A stretch of DNA of 64,000 nucleotides, taken from NCBI RefSeq assembly GCF_900185725.1, contig NZ_FYAU01000029.1, positions 434,001 through 498,000 of the forward strand, written 5' to 3'. Source of the stretch: Stappia sp. TSB10P1A (GTDB lineage: Bacteria > Pseudomonadota > Alphaproteobacteria > Rhizobiales > Stappiaceae). Position 1 is the first letter of the stretch. Each line of letters begins with the position of its first letter. The notes beneath the pieces were generated by a model. It was not told the DNA's origin and made no database searches. It was given only the letters and a program-made list of their open reading frames with translations. Below, one piece after another: positions 52,302 through 60,465 of this stretch. The position numbers and the translations under genes are program-made.

Positions 52302-53324
52302 ATGAAGCCGGCGCAAGCCGTGCCTCCCGCCCTTGGCCAGGGCCTTGCCTTCGGGCGCACCACGCTGGGCGATCCCTCGCTTGCCAGCGAGGATGACCGC
52401 AGGCGTGTGCTGGAGCTGATCCTGCGCATGGATCCGGTGGTGATGCGGGTGCTGCGGATCGCCCGCGGCCTTGCCCTGCCGGACTGGCGCCTTGCCAGCG
52501 GCGCCATCTACCAGACCGTCTGGAACGCGCTGACCGGCCGCCCCGCCGGCCATGGCATCCGCGATTTCGACCTGGTCTATTTCGACGGGGATACCAGCTA
52601 CGAGGCCGAGGACCGGGTGATCACCCGCGCCCGCCCGCGCTTTTCCGGCCTGCCGGCGCCGGTGGAGATCCGCAACCAGGCGCGCGTGCCCCTCTGGTTC
52701 CGGCAAAAGCACGGCATCGACTATCCGCCGCTCGCCTGCACCGACGAGGCGCTCCTCAACTATGCCGCGCGCACCCATGCCGTTGCCGTGCGGCTGGAGG
52801 CGGACGGCCGCCTGTCGCTCGCCGCGCCCTTCGGTCTTGCCGATATCTTCGCCATGCGGCTGGTGCCCAATCCGGCGCTCGACAATTCGGCGGCCTATCT
52901 GGACAAGGCGCTGCGGATGAAGGCCGCCTGGCCGGAACTGGAGATCCTGCCCTGGCCGTCGGACCGGGCGCCGCGCGCCGCGCCGCGTGTCGACGAGCCC
53001 ACTCCCGAGCCGGCGAACGAGGACGATCCGGGCGAGGCCTCGCCCGCCGCCTCGCCTCCTGCCACCCCCTCGCATCGCCCCTCGCACACGCTCTCGCACC
53101 GGGAAGAGCTGCTGCGGCAGAGCCCGTTCCGCCGCCATCTGCCGGGCGACCGCTATGCCCGCCTCGTTGGCGGCGACCTCGGGGCGCGGCCGGGCGCGCC
53201 TGCCGGCGAGCATGATGAAGGGCACGGCGAAGAGAGCGGCACCGCGGCGGATCAGCCGGCGGCGAGCGTTGCCCGCGACTGGATCCGCGTCTCGACCAGC
53301 CCGCGCAGCGAATTCCCCAGATAA
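52302..53324 (+). CDS. Nucleotidyltransferase-like protein (NTP_transf_6) with disordered tail
   Basis: 340 residues from ATG 52302. Residues about 30-225 match the NTP_transf_6/DUF925 family: MDPVVMRVLRIARGLALPDW, LASGAIYQTVWNALTGRPAG, then IRDFDLVYFDGDTSYEAED with the paired Asp typical of nucleotidyltransferase metal sites. Family members are usually about 190 residues. Here a Pro/Glu/Ala/His-rich low-complexity tail (about 230-340) is added, and its last 73 bases overlap the 3' end of the convergent pabB gene. Substrate unknown. The tail might be real or a read-through of an eroded stop; the core call is good. Confidence 0.78.
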   Translation: MKPAQAVPPALGQGLAFGRTTLGDPSLASEDDRRRVLELILRMDPVVMRVLRIARGLALPDWRLASGAIYQTVWNALTGRPAGHGIRDFDLVYFDGDTSYEAEDRVITRARPRFSGLPAPVEIRNQARVPLWFRQKHGIDYPPLACTDEALLNYAARTHAVAVRLEADGRLSLAAPFGLADIFAMRLVPNPALDNSAAYLDKALRMKAAWPELEILPWPSDRAPRAAPRVDEPTPEPANEDDPGEASPAASPPATPSHRPSHTLSHREELLRQSPFRRHLPGDRYARLVGGDLGARPGAPAGEHDEGHGEESGTAADQPAASVARDWIRVSTSPRSEFPR

Positions 53325-55114
53325 ATCTTGTCCGCGCTGGCGAGGTCTTCTGGCCGCAGGTCCGCCTCCACCGCGCGTCCGCTGTCGAGCAGCGCGGCCC
53401 GCAGCGTGCCCGGCAGCAGCCCGTGCCGCAGCGCCGGGGTCAGCAGCCGGCCGCCGCGCGCGAGGAAGAGGTTGGTGAAGCTGCCTTCCGTCAGATAGCC
53501 CCCGTCATTGGCGAAGATCACCTCGTCGCAGCCGGTCGAAGCGGACAGCCGCGCCCGCGTGCCGTCATAGATCTCGCGCCGCGTCGTCTTGTGCCACAGC
53601 AGCGGATCGCCGGCCGCCATCGTCACATCGGCGAGGACCGCCGTCCACTGCTTCACCGCCGGCGGCAGCTCCCGGTCCTCCAGCGCCAGCTTGCCGTCGC
53701 CGGCCAGTTCCAGCCGCACCCGGCGAGGACCTTCGAAAGCCGCCGCCCGCCGCGCCAGCAGCGCCCGCGCCGCCTCCTTGTCGAGCGGAAAACCGAGCCG
53801 CGCCGCACTGTTGGTAAGCCGGCTAATATGCCGCTCCAGCAGCAGGTATCCGGCCAGCGGCCCCCCCGTCTCCGGCGGATGCCAGGCCATCGTCTCGAAC
53901 AGCGCGAAGTCCGGCGCCTCGCGCTCCAGGAAGGCGAGCTTCAGCCGGCACTCGTCATATTCCGGCGTGCTGGCGGAATCGAACACCAGCCCCGATCCCG
54001 CGCCGACCTCGAACCGGCCGTCCGCCTCCACCACCAGCGTGCGGATCGCCACGTTGAAGCGGAAGTCGCCGGAGGGCTCCAGATGGCCGATGCCGCCGGT
54101 ATAGATGCCGCGCGGCCCGCTCTCCAGCCGATGGATGATCTGCATCGCCGAAAGCTTCGGCGCCCCGGTGATCGAGCCGCAGGGAAACAGCTCGCGCATA
54201 CAGGCGGCAAAGCCGGTCCCGGCCGGCACCTTTCCCTCCACCGTCGAGGTCATCTGGAACAGCGTCGAATAAGGCTCGACCTCGAAGAGGCGCGGCACCT
54301 TGACGCTGCCCGTTTGCGCGATGCGCGACAGGTCGTTGCGCATCAGGTCGACGATCATCACGTTCTCGGCTTGCGATTTCGGGTCGCCGGCAAGCGCCCG
54401 CGCGATGCGCCGGTCCTCCTCGTCCGTCCGCCCGCGCGGTGCGGTGCCCTTCATCGGCCGGCTCGTCACCCGCGTGCCGCGTCGCTCCAGGAACAGCTCC
54501 GGCGACAGCGACAGCACGGTGCGGCTCTCCGTTCTCAGGAACGCCGCATGGCCGACCGGCTGCGACAGCAGCAGCCGGGCGAACAGCCGAGCCGGGTCGC
54601 CGGTGATCCGCCCGCGCGCCCGCATCGTCAGGTTGGCCTGGTAGATGTCGCCCCTGGCAAGATGATCGCGCACGGCGGCGAAGGCCGCATCGTAGTCTTC
54701 GCGGCTCAGTTCGAACCCGTCGACCCGAGCATCCGTCCCGCCGCATCCCGCTTGCGCGATGTCGCCGGCGCCGATTCGCGCCAGCGCCTCGCTCATCGTC
54801 AGCCTCTCGGCCTCCTCATAGACGCCGAAGCGCAGCAAGGGCAGCGCCGGGTCGTTCGGCGCAAGCCCCCGCAGCTTGTCCTCGAAGGCGAAGCCCGCCT
54901 CATAGGCGATGAAACCGGCGACATGAAAGCCCGCGCGCGCCGCTGCCTCGGCCTCGGCGAGCGCCGCTTCGACGCCGCCGACCTCATGGCAGGCGATGAT
55001 CCGCCGCGGCCGGGCGAACAGCAGCGCCGTTGCCGCTCCCGCGTCGAAAAGCGCCAGCATGTCGGCGGGTGCCTGGGGGGCTGCTGCCCGTCCCGTGTCG
55101 CCGCTCTCGTCCAT
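53252..55114 (-). CDS. pabB: Aminodeoxychorismate synthase component I fused to aminodeoxychorismate lyase
   Basis: 620 residues. The N-terminal part (to about 375) is the chorismate-binding PabB domain: SREDYDAAFAAVRDHLARGDIYQANLT (in parts), SLSPELFLERRGTRVTSRPMKGTAPRG with the active-site Lys, MIVDLMRNDLSRI and RELFPCGSITGAPKLSAMQII. The C-terminal part (about 390-620) is a class IV aminotransferase/lyase like PabC: LHKTTRREIYD-type PLP Lys (in WHKTTRREIYDGTRA) and CDEVIFANDGGYLTEGSFTNLFL. Together they make p-aminobenzoate from chorismate and ammonia for folate. ATG 55114 is used; the ribosome site is weak and ATG 55060 is an alternative. Confidence 0.93.
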   Translation of the reverse strand: MDESGDTGRAAAPQAPADMLALFDAGAATALLFARPRRIIACHEVGGVEAALAEAEAAARAGFHVAGFIAYEAGFAFEDKLRGLAPNDPALPLLRFGVYEEAERLTMSEALARIGAGDIAQAGCGGTDARVDGFELSREDYDAAFAAVRDHLARGDIYQANLTMRARGRITGDPARLFARLLLSQPVGHAAFLRTESRTVLSLSPELFLERRGTRVTSRPMKGTAPRGRTDEEDRRIARALAGDPKSQAENVMIVDLMRNDLSRIAQTGSVKVPRLFEVEPYSTLFQMTSTVEGKVPAGTGFAACMRELFPCGSITGAPKLSAMQIIHRLESGPRGIYTGGIGHLEPSGDFRFNVAIRTLVVEADGRFEVGAGSGLVFDSASTPEYDECRLKLAFLEREAPDFALFETMAWHPPETGGPLAGYLLLERHISRLTNSAARLGFPLDKEAARALLARRAAAFEGPRRVRLELAGDGKLALEDRELPPAVKQWTAVLADVTMAAGDPLLWHKTTRREIYDGTRARLSASTGCDEVIFANDGGYLTEGSFTNLFLARGGRLLTPALRHGLLPGTLRAALLDSGRAVEADLRPEDLASADKIYLGNSLRGLVETRIQSRATLAAG

Positions 55115-55294
55115 CTGCTGCCGGTCTCGTCCTGCTCGCCCGTCCCCGCCGGCCGTCTTAAGTCAGTTGCCCTGCGTTGCATAGCCGCGCGCGCGACATG
55201 GGCCCGTCCGTTTTCGCCCCCGTCGCCATGTCCACGGTTTTCGTGCAACCTGCAAGGCGCTACAGACGTTTGCAAGGCACGAGCGGAGCACTGC

Positions 55295-57280
55295 ATGACC
55301 GGCGACCAGATCGCGATCCTTGCCATTCTCGCCCTGGCGATGGCCGCCTTCCTGTCCGGGCGCCTGCGCCACGACATCGTGGCGATGGGTGCGCTGATCG
55401 CCTGTGTCGTCGCCGGTCTGGTGCCCTCGCAGGAGGCGTTTGCCGGCTTCGGCCATCCGGCGGTGATCACGGTTGCCTGCGTGCTGGTGCTGAGCCGCGC
55501 GCTGCAGACCTCCGGCGCCGTCGATGTCCTGGCCCGCACGGTGCTGCCGGCGCGGGCCGGGCGCACCGTCAGCCTCGCCGCGCTGGTCGGCCTTGGCGCG
55601 GCGCTCTCCGGCTTCATGAACAATGTCGGCGCCATGGCGCTGTTGATGCCGGTGGCGCTGCAGCTTGCCCGCCGCCTCGACATGACGCCGGGCCGCATGC
55701 TGATGCCGCTCGCCTTCGGCACGATCCTCGGCGGCATGACGACGCTGATCGGCACCCCGCCGAACCTCATCGTCTCCGGCTTTCGCGTCTCCAATTCCGG
55801 CAGCGGCTTTTCCATGTTCGACTTCGCGCCGGTCGGCGTCGCCGTGGCGCTGGCCGGCATTGCCTTCGTCGTCACCATCGGCTGGCGGCTGGTGCCGGTT
55901 ACCCGCGCCGCCGCCGGCGAGGCCTTCGAGGTCGGCTCCTATCTCACCGAGGTGCGGGTGGTCGACAAGGGCAAGGCCGACGGCATGACCCTGCACGAGA
56001 TCGAGGCGGAGCTCGACAAGGCCGATGCCCAGGTCGTCGGTCTGGTGCGCGGCGGCCTGCGCATCAGCGCCCCGCGCGGCAACCGCCGGGTCCAGGGCGG
56101 CGACGTCCTGGTGCTGGAGGCCGATGTCGAGGGCATCGCCGAAGCGCTCTCCAAGCTCGACCTGAAGCTGGAGGAGCAGGTCAAGGCGCAGGACGAGGAG
56201 CGCGAGGAAAAGGAGCGCGCCCGCGAGCTGCAGGCCCGCCGCGCCGAAGACGAGGTGCGCCGCCGCGAGATCGACGAGGCCGCCGCCCTTGGCGACGTGG
56301 CGCTGGCGCCTCAGCCGCAGCCCCAGCCCCGGCCGGAGCCGGCGGCCGGCGGCAAGGGGCAGGGCGCCTCCTCCCGGTCCGGCGAGGCGGAGCGGGGCGA
56401 GGTTCGCCGCGACGGGGAGGCGGACGAGGTGGTGCTGCGTGAGCTGGTGGTGCGGCCGGAATCGCAGCTTGTCGGCCGTTCGGCGCGCGATCTCGCCCTG
56501 CGCAGCCGCTACGGGCTGAACCTGCTCGGCGTTTCGCGCGACGGCCGCCGCGAGACCACGCGGCTGCGCACCCTGAGATTGCAGTCGGGCGATCTGCTGT
56601 TGATGCAGGGGCCGGCCGAGGTGCTGACCGTCTTCGCCTCGGAAATGGGTTGCGTGCCGCTGGCCGAGCGCGACTTGCGCATTCCCGACAAGCGCCTCGC
56701 CCTGCTGTCGGCGGTGATCCTGGCGCTGTCGATCCTGGTCGCGGCGGTCGGCCTGCTGCCGGCCTCCGTCGCCTTCGCCGCCGGCGTGCTCGCCTCCATG
56801 GTGCTGAAGACCATGCCGCTGCGCGCCGTCTACACCGCCATCGACTGGCCGGTGGTGGTGCTGCTCGCCGCGCTCATTCCCGTTGCCGGCGCCCTGGAGG
56901 CGACCGGCACGGCCGGGCTCATCGCCTCCTTTCTGGTCGGCAGCGTCGCCCAGGGCCATCCGGTCGCCGCGCTGGCCATGGTGCTGGTCGTCACCATGTT
57001 CCTGTCGGACGTGATGAACAACGCGGCGACCGCCGCCGTCATGTGCCCGATCGCCATCGGCATCGCCCTGGCGCTCGGGGTCAGCGCCGATGCCTTCCTG
57101 ATGGCGGTGGCGATCGGCGCCTCCTGCGCCTTCCTCACCCCCATCGGCCACCAGAACAACACGCTGATCCTGGGTCCCGGCGGCTTCGGCTTCGGCGACT
57201 ACTGGCGCCTCGGCCTGCCGCTGGAACTGCTGGTGATGGCCGTCGCCATGCCCCTGCTGCTGCTCGTCTGGCCGCTGTAG
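55295..57280 (+). CDS. SLC13/DASS-type permease with two TrkA-C (RCK_C) domains
   Basis: 661 residues from ATG 55295 (GGAG 8 bases upstream). Two membrane halves with the repeated signature: SGFMNNVGAMALLMPVALQLA in the first, FLSDVMNNAATAAVMCPIA in the second, and IGTPPNLIVSGFR after the first. Between them is a cytoplasmic insert: RCK_C domain 1 (about 216-285), a highly charged coiled-coil and Gln/Pro linker (about 286-375), and RCK_C domain 2 (about 380-450). The architecture is that of sulfate or anion transporters of the SLC13 group; the ligand is not deducible. Stand-alone gene, divergent from pabB. Confidence 0.88.
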   Translation: MTGDQIAILAILALAMAAFLSGRLRHDIVAMGALIACVVAGLVPSQEAFAGFGHPAVITVACVLVLSRALQTSGAVDVLARTVLPARAGRTVSLAALVGLGAALSGFMNNVGAMALLMPVALQLARRLDMTPGRMLMPLAFGTILGGMTTLIGTPPNLIVSGFRVSNSGSGFSMFDFAPVGVAVALAGIAFVVTIGWRLVPVTRAAAGEAFEVGSYLTEVRVVDKGKADGMTLHEIEAELDKADAQVVGLVRGGLRISAPRGNRRVQGGDVLVLEADVEGIAEALSKLDLKLEEQVKAQDEEREEKERARELQARRAEDEVRRREIDEAAALGDVALAPQPQPQPRPEPAAGGKGQGASSRSGEAERGEVRRDGEADEVVLRELVVRPESQLVGRSARDLALRSRYGLNLLGVSRDGRRETTRLRTLRLQSGDLLLMQGPAEVLTVFASEMGCVPLAERDLRIPDKRLALLSAVILALSILVAAVGLLPASVAFAAGVLASMVLKTMPLRAVYTAIDWPVVVLLAALIPVAGALEATGTAGLIASFLVGSVAQGHPVAALAMVLVVTMFLSDVMNNAATAAVMCPIAIGIALALGVSADAFLMAVAIGASCAFLTPIGHQNNTLILGPGGFGFGDYWRLGLPLELLVMAVAMPLLLLVWPL

Positions 57281-57315
57281 CAGCCGGCGAGGAGGGCTCC
57301 GGCCATCCGCCCGCC

Positions 57316-57780
57316 TCAGGCCGGCGGCGGCAGGATGGTCATGCCGGTCGCGCCGGCCACCTGCATCACCTTCGCCACGTCCGGCGGCCCGTCCATCGGC
57401 GCCGGCGCGCGCGTCTCGTCGGCGACCGGCCGGCCCAGTTCGGTGAAGAAGCGCTCGTGCATGTGGCCCGGCGCGTTGAGGATCAGCACCCGTGCCGGCG
57501 CGTCTCCCCTTGCGGCGAAGGCATGCACAGCCCCGTCGGGAATCGCCACATGGCTGCCCGGCCCGGCGATCCGCGTTTCGCCCGCGACCATGAACTCGAT
57601 CTCGCCCTCCAGCACGTAGAAGGCCTCGGTCTCGCCGGCATGGTGGTTGGGCGGCGCGCCGAGCCCCGGCGGCACCACCGCCTCGACAAGACAGAACTTG
57701 CCCATCGTCTCGCCGGGAAAGGCATGGAATTTCATCAGGATGCCGAGCGTTTCATAGGTTCTGGCGCGACTGTCTGCCAC
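57316..57780 (-). CDS. Cupin-domain protein
   Basis: 154 residues from GTG 57780 (GGAG 7 bases upstream); the longer reading to 57828 would start inside the operator region. The cupin metal site is intact: PPNHHAGETEAFYVLEGEIEFMV (His-His-x-Glu pattern) and the later VAIPDGAVHAFAARG His. It resembles quercetinase-like small cupins that appear next to TetR regulators. Divergent from the tetR gene with shared operator repeats, so it is probably its main target. Substrate unknown; oxygenase or isomerase activity is possible. Confidence 0.82.
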   Translation of the reverse strand: MADSRARTYETLGILMKFHAFPGETMGKFCLVEAVVPPGLGAPPNHHAGETEAFYVLEGEIEFMVAGETRIAGPGSHVAIPDGAVHAFAARGDAPARVLILNAPGHMHERFFTELGRPVADETRAPAPMDGPPDVAKVMQVAGATGMTILPPPA

Positions 57781-57790
57781 GGTCTGTCTC

Positions 57791-57860
57791 CACTTGTGAG
57801 AAGGAAGCGATGCCCTTATGATACACAAGTCTTTTTATGAGACAAGTGTCTTATTATGAG
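57791..57860. promoter_or_regulatory. Repeated half-sites in the cupin/tetR divergent promoter
   Basis: ACAAGTCTTTTTATGAG at 57825-57841 is followed directly by ACAAGTGTCTTATTATGAG at 57842-57860, an imperfect tandem repeat. CACTTGTG at 57791-57798 is the inverse of the CACAAGT element. The region is AT-rich against the local background and likely holds both promoters and the TetR operator. Confidence 0.6.
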
Positions 57861-57866
57861 GAAGGC

Positions 57867-58460
57867 ATGACGGCGACCCGCGAACGCATCTCCCAGAAGT
57901 CCCGCACCCGCGAGGCGATCCTGGCCGGCGCCCGTGCGCTCATCGAGCGCGGCGAGCCGGTGACGGTGACGGCCGCCGCCGCCGAGAGCGGCATCTCCAA
58001 GGCGACGGCCTATCGCTATTTCTCCGATCCGGCGGTGCTGGCGGCGGAGGCGGGCCTTGCGGTGGAGGTGCGCGACTATGCCGAGATCGTGCAAGGCTGC
58101 GACACGCCGCGCGCGAAGGTGCTGGCCGTCAGCCTCTACATGTTCGATCTGGCGCTGGCGCATGAGCCGGCCTTTCGCCAGTTCCTGGCGCGCAGTCTCG
58201 ACTGCTGGCTGGCGGAAGGCGGCACCAAGGCGCCGCTGCGGGGCGCGCGCCGCGTTGCCATGTTCGAGGCGGCCCTTGCCGGGCACCGCCCGGCCCTGCC
58301 GGCGGATCGGCTCGCCCTTTTGGTCGGCGCCCTGTCGGCGGCCACCGGCACCGAGGCGATGATCGCGCTCACCGATGTCGCCCGCCTGTCGCCGGACATG
58401 GCCCGTCAGGCCCTGCGCGAAATGACCGAGGCGATTCTCGACCGGTTCCTCGGCGCGTGA
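57867..58460 (+). CDS. TetR/AcrR-family transcriptional regulator
   Basis: 197 residues from ATG 57867 (GAGG 6 bases upstream); the ATG at 57837 would lie in the operator repeat. The N-terminal helix-turn-helix covers about residues 10-55: RISQKSRTREAILAGARALIERG and the recognition helix GISKATAYRYFSDPAVLAAEA. The C-terminal ligand-binding domain is all-helical and not diagnostic. Divergent from the cupin gene, it very likely represses both genes through the shared repeats and responds to an unknown small molecule. Confidence 0.88.
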   Translation: MTATRERISQKSRTREAILAGARALIERGEPVTVTAAAAESGISKATAYRYFSDPAVLAAEAGLAVEVRDYAEIVQGCDTPRAKVLAVSLYMFDLALAHEPAFRQFLARSLDCWLAEGGTKAPLRGARRVAMFEAALAGHRPALPADRLALLVGALSAATGTEAMIALTDVARLSPDMARQALREMTEAILDRFLGA

Positions 58461-58478
58461 GAGGGCCGCGCGCGCGCC

Positions 58479-59117
58479 TCAGATCTTCTGCGCCACCACG
58501 AAGCGCGCCTTGTGCGAGGCCGGCAGCAGGTCCGCCTCCACGATGCGGAAGCCGGCGTCTACGATCGTCCGGTCCAGTTCGGCGATGCTGAGAAAGCCGA
58601 CATGCGGCGCCTTGCCGACAAGCTGCATCGCCGTGACCAGCGGGCGGATGTACCAGCCCCAGTTCTTCAGGCAGACCGTCTTGGAGATCAGCAGCCCGCC
58701 CGGCTTCAGCTTCTCGCGCAGCGCGGCGAGCGTGCCCGGCAGGTCCTCCAGCAGATGCAGCAGGTTGAAGGCCAGCACCGCGTCGAAGGGCGGCGCGCCG
58801 GCGGCGAGTTCCGCCCGTCCGGCCTCGCTCGCCGCCGTCTTCTGGAAGTCGACCGTCTCGACACCGGCCGCCGCGGCCCGCTCGCGGGCGATCGCGATCA
58901 TTTCGCCCGAGATGTCGGTGCCGAGATAGCGGCCCGCATGTCCGGCCAGCCGCAAGGCCGTCGTGCCGGTGCCGCAGCCGATCTCCAGCACCCGGTCCTG
59001 CGGCGTCAGATGCGCCGCCGTCGCCTCCAGCGTCCGCTGGTAGGCGGCCTCGTTCCGGATCGGGCTGGCGGCGTATTTGCGCGCCGCCTTGTCCCAGAAG
59101 TCGTCCTGCCTGCGCAT
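58479..59117 (-). CDS. Class I SAM-dependent methyltransferase
   Basis: 212 residues from ATG 59117 (GGAG 9 bases upstream). It begins RRQDDFWDKAARKYAASPIRN; SAM-binding motif I is DRVLEIGCGTGTTALRLAG, followed by YLGTDISGEMIAIARERA and DAVLAFNLLHLLEDLPGTLAAL. The layout matches small UbiE/Methyltransf_11 proteins. The C-terminal segment ISKTVCLKNWGWYIRPLVTAMQLVGKAPHVGFLS (in parts) is characteristic of a subfamily of unknown substrate. Divergent from the LysR gene, whose product probably controls it. Confidence 0.87.
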   Translation of the reverse strand: MRRQDDFWDKAARKYAASPIRNEAAYQRTLEATAAHLTPQDRVLEIGCGTGTTALRLAGHAGRYLGTDISGEMIAIARERAAAAGVETVDFQKTAASEAGRAELAAGAPPFDAVLAFNLLHLLEDLPGTLAALREKLKPGGLLISKTVCLKNWGWYIRPLVTAMQLVGKAPHVGFLSIAELDRTIVDAGFRIVEADLLPASHKARFVVAQKI

Positions 59118-59184
59118 GTCATCCGGCTCCGCTGTCGGTTTCGCTCGCGTCTCTGGCTTAGCGTGGCGGCGAACCAAATGAAAT

Positions 59185-59198
59185 TGCATAAAAATGCA
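59185..59198. promoter_or_regulatory. Inverted repeat TGCAT-AAAA-ATGCA in the methyltransferase/lysR promoter
   Basis: Perfect 5-bp arms and a 4-base A spacer, 21-34 bases before the lysR ATG, with a further TGCAT at 59216-59220 overlapping the start codon. It fits a LysR-type binding site in the 101-bp divergent promoter and suggests autoregulation. Assignment is by position only. Confidence 0.5.
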
Positions 59199-59218
59199 GT
59201 CTCGTTATACGTTTTTGC

Positions 59219-60109
59219 ATGAATTTCCGTCCCCCCTTCGACTGGAACCGCCTGCGCGCCTTTCTCGTCACCGCCGAGGAGGGCTCGCTCTCGGCCGCCG
59301 CCCGCATCCTCAAGCTGACCCAGCCGACGCTCGGCCGCCAGGTCGCGGCGCTGGAAGCCGAACTTGGCGTCATCCTGTTCGAGCGGGTCGGCCGCTCCCT
59401 CAGCCTCACCCGCTCGGGGCTGGAACTGCTGGAGCATGCCCGCGCCATGGGCGAGGCGGCGAACCGCGTCTCGCTGGCCGCCTCCGGCCGGGTCGAGGCG
59501 GTCGAGGGCGAGGTCTCGATCGCCGCCAGCGACGTCACCGCCGCCTTCCTGCTGCCGCCGATGCTGGCGCGGCTGCGCGCGGCGGCGCCCGGCATCTCGG
59601 TCAACGTCGTTGCCTCCAACAGTCTGAGCGACCTGCTGCGCCGCGAGGCCGACATTGCCATCCGTCATGTCGAGCCGCAGGACGGCGATCTGGTCGTCCG
59701 GCGGATGCCCGACATGCTGGCCCGGATCTATGCCTCGCGCGATCTCATCGCCCGGCAGGGCGGGCACCCGCGCGATGCCGCCGCCCTGTCGGCCTGGCCC
59801 TTCATCGGCTTCGAGCGCTCCGAACGGTTCCGCCTGGCGCTGAACACGGAAGGCCTGTCGCTGACCCAGGGCAGCTTCCCCATCGTCAGCGAGAACGGCG
59901 TCGTCGCCTGGCACTATGTCCGGGCCGGGCTCGGCGTCGGCGTCATGGTCGAGGCGGTCGCCCGCCAGGCGCCGGAGGTCGAGTGCGTTCTGCCGGACAT
60001 GCCGCCCTTTGTCGTCCCGGTCTTCCTGGTCACCCATCGCGAGCTGCACACCAGCCGGCGCATCAGGATCGTCTTCGACCTTATCACGGGCCTGCTGGCC
60101 GGGGATTAA
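59219..60109 (+). CDS. LysR-family transcriptional regulator
   Basis: 296 residues. N-terminal winged helix: DWNRLRAFLVTAEEGSLSAAARILKLTQ then PTLGRQVAALEAELGVILFERVGRSLSLT, the standard LysR DNA-binding domain. The C-terminal periplasmic-binding-like effector domain begins near residue 95 (EGEVSIAASDVTAAFLLPPML). The sequence is close to the LysR subgroup with RHVEPQDGDLVVRRM, often encoded opposite a small methyltransferase or oxidoreductase. It probably regulates the divergent methyltransferase gene and itself through the TGCAT repeat. Confidence 0.93.
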   Translation: MNFRPPFDWNRLRAFLVTAEEGSLSAAARILKLTQPTLGRQVAALEAELGVILFERVGRSLSLTRSGLELLEHARAMGEAANRVSLAASGRVEAVEGEVSIAASDVTAAFLLPPMLARLRAAAPGISVNVVASNSLSDLLRREADIAIRHVEPQDGDLVVRRMPDMLARIYASRDLIARQGGHPRDAAALSAWPFIGFERSERFRLALNTEGLSLTQGSFPIVSENGVVAWHYVRAGLGVGVMVEAVARQAPEVECVLPDMPPFVVPVFLVTHRELHTSRRIRIVFDLITGLLAGD

Positions 60110-60131
60110 ATGACGAGCGGACGGGGATAGC

Positions 60132-60167
60132 GCCGAAGACAGGGCCGAAGACAGGGCCGAAGACAGG
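60132..60167. repeat. Tandem repeat, 12-base unit x3
   Basis: GCCGAAGACAGG occurs three times in direct succession without a mismatch. It lies 23 bases after the lysR stop in non-coding sequence. Three exact copies suggest replication slippage; copy number may vary between strains. Confidence 0.9.
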
Positions 60168-60320
60168 AGCGGGCGAGGGGGCTTGCCTCGGGAGGCTGGT
60201 CCGGGGCCGGCGTGAGCTCCCGCCTCGCGCACGTGTCCCCGCCGCTATCCCCGTCCTGTCCCCGCTGGGCCTCCGCGCCGCGGTTTGGCGATTTTGCGAC
60301 GATTGAGACGCGAAAAGCCG

Positions 60321-60357
60321 ATTTCGAGACGGAATTTTGCAAAATCCGTCTCGAAAT
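60321..60357. repeat. Large inverted repeat, 13-bp perfect arms
   Basis: ATTTCGAGACGGA (60321-60333) and TCCGTCTCGAAAT (60345-60357) are exact inverse complements. The centre TTTTGCAAAA is itself palindromic, so with one bulged A the whole element pairs. Position between convergent genes suggests a bidirectional terminator or transcript-end structure. Confidence 0.75.
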
Positions 60358-60392
60358 TTCTCAAAATCCGACAAGCGGTCGCCGGCACGCAA

Positions 60393-60420
60393 AAGGCGCG
60401 CTCCTTGCGGGGCGCGCCTT
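60393..60420 (-). terminator. Intrinsic terminator of the infC-rpmI-rplT operon
   Basis: AAGGCGCGC (60393-60401) pairs with GCGCGCCTT (60412-60420), a perfect 9-bp stem with a 10-base loop, about 46 bases beyond the rplT stop. On the minus strand it is followed by TTTTGCG (CCTTTTGCG), a modest U-run. Confidence 0.75.
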
Positions 60421-60465
60421 CCGTTTGTCTGTCGATCCCGCGAGGGCGGATCGGGCTCTCGCGCC

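Larger units (their letters stand above)
60110..60465. other. Intergenic region between lysR and rplT
   Basis: 356 bases with no gene between convergent lysR and rplT. It contains, in order, a three-copy 12-base tandem repeat (60132-60167), a GC-rich stretch, a large AT-rich inverted repeat (60321-60357) and the rplT terminator (60393-60420), each listed separately. TTTTGC/GCAAAA and GAGACG words recur between 60286 and 60360. Confidence 0.6.

Noticed and set aside
53423-55294. N-terminal extension of the SLC13 permease
   Set aside because: Antisense to pabB; the transporter starts at ATG 55295 with a ribosome site.
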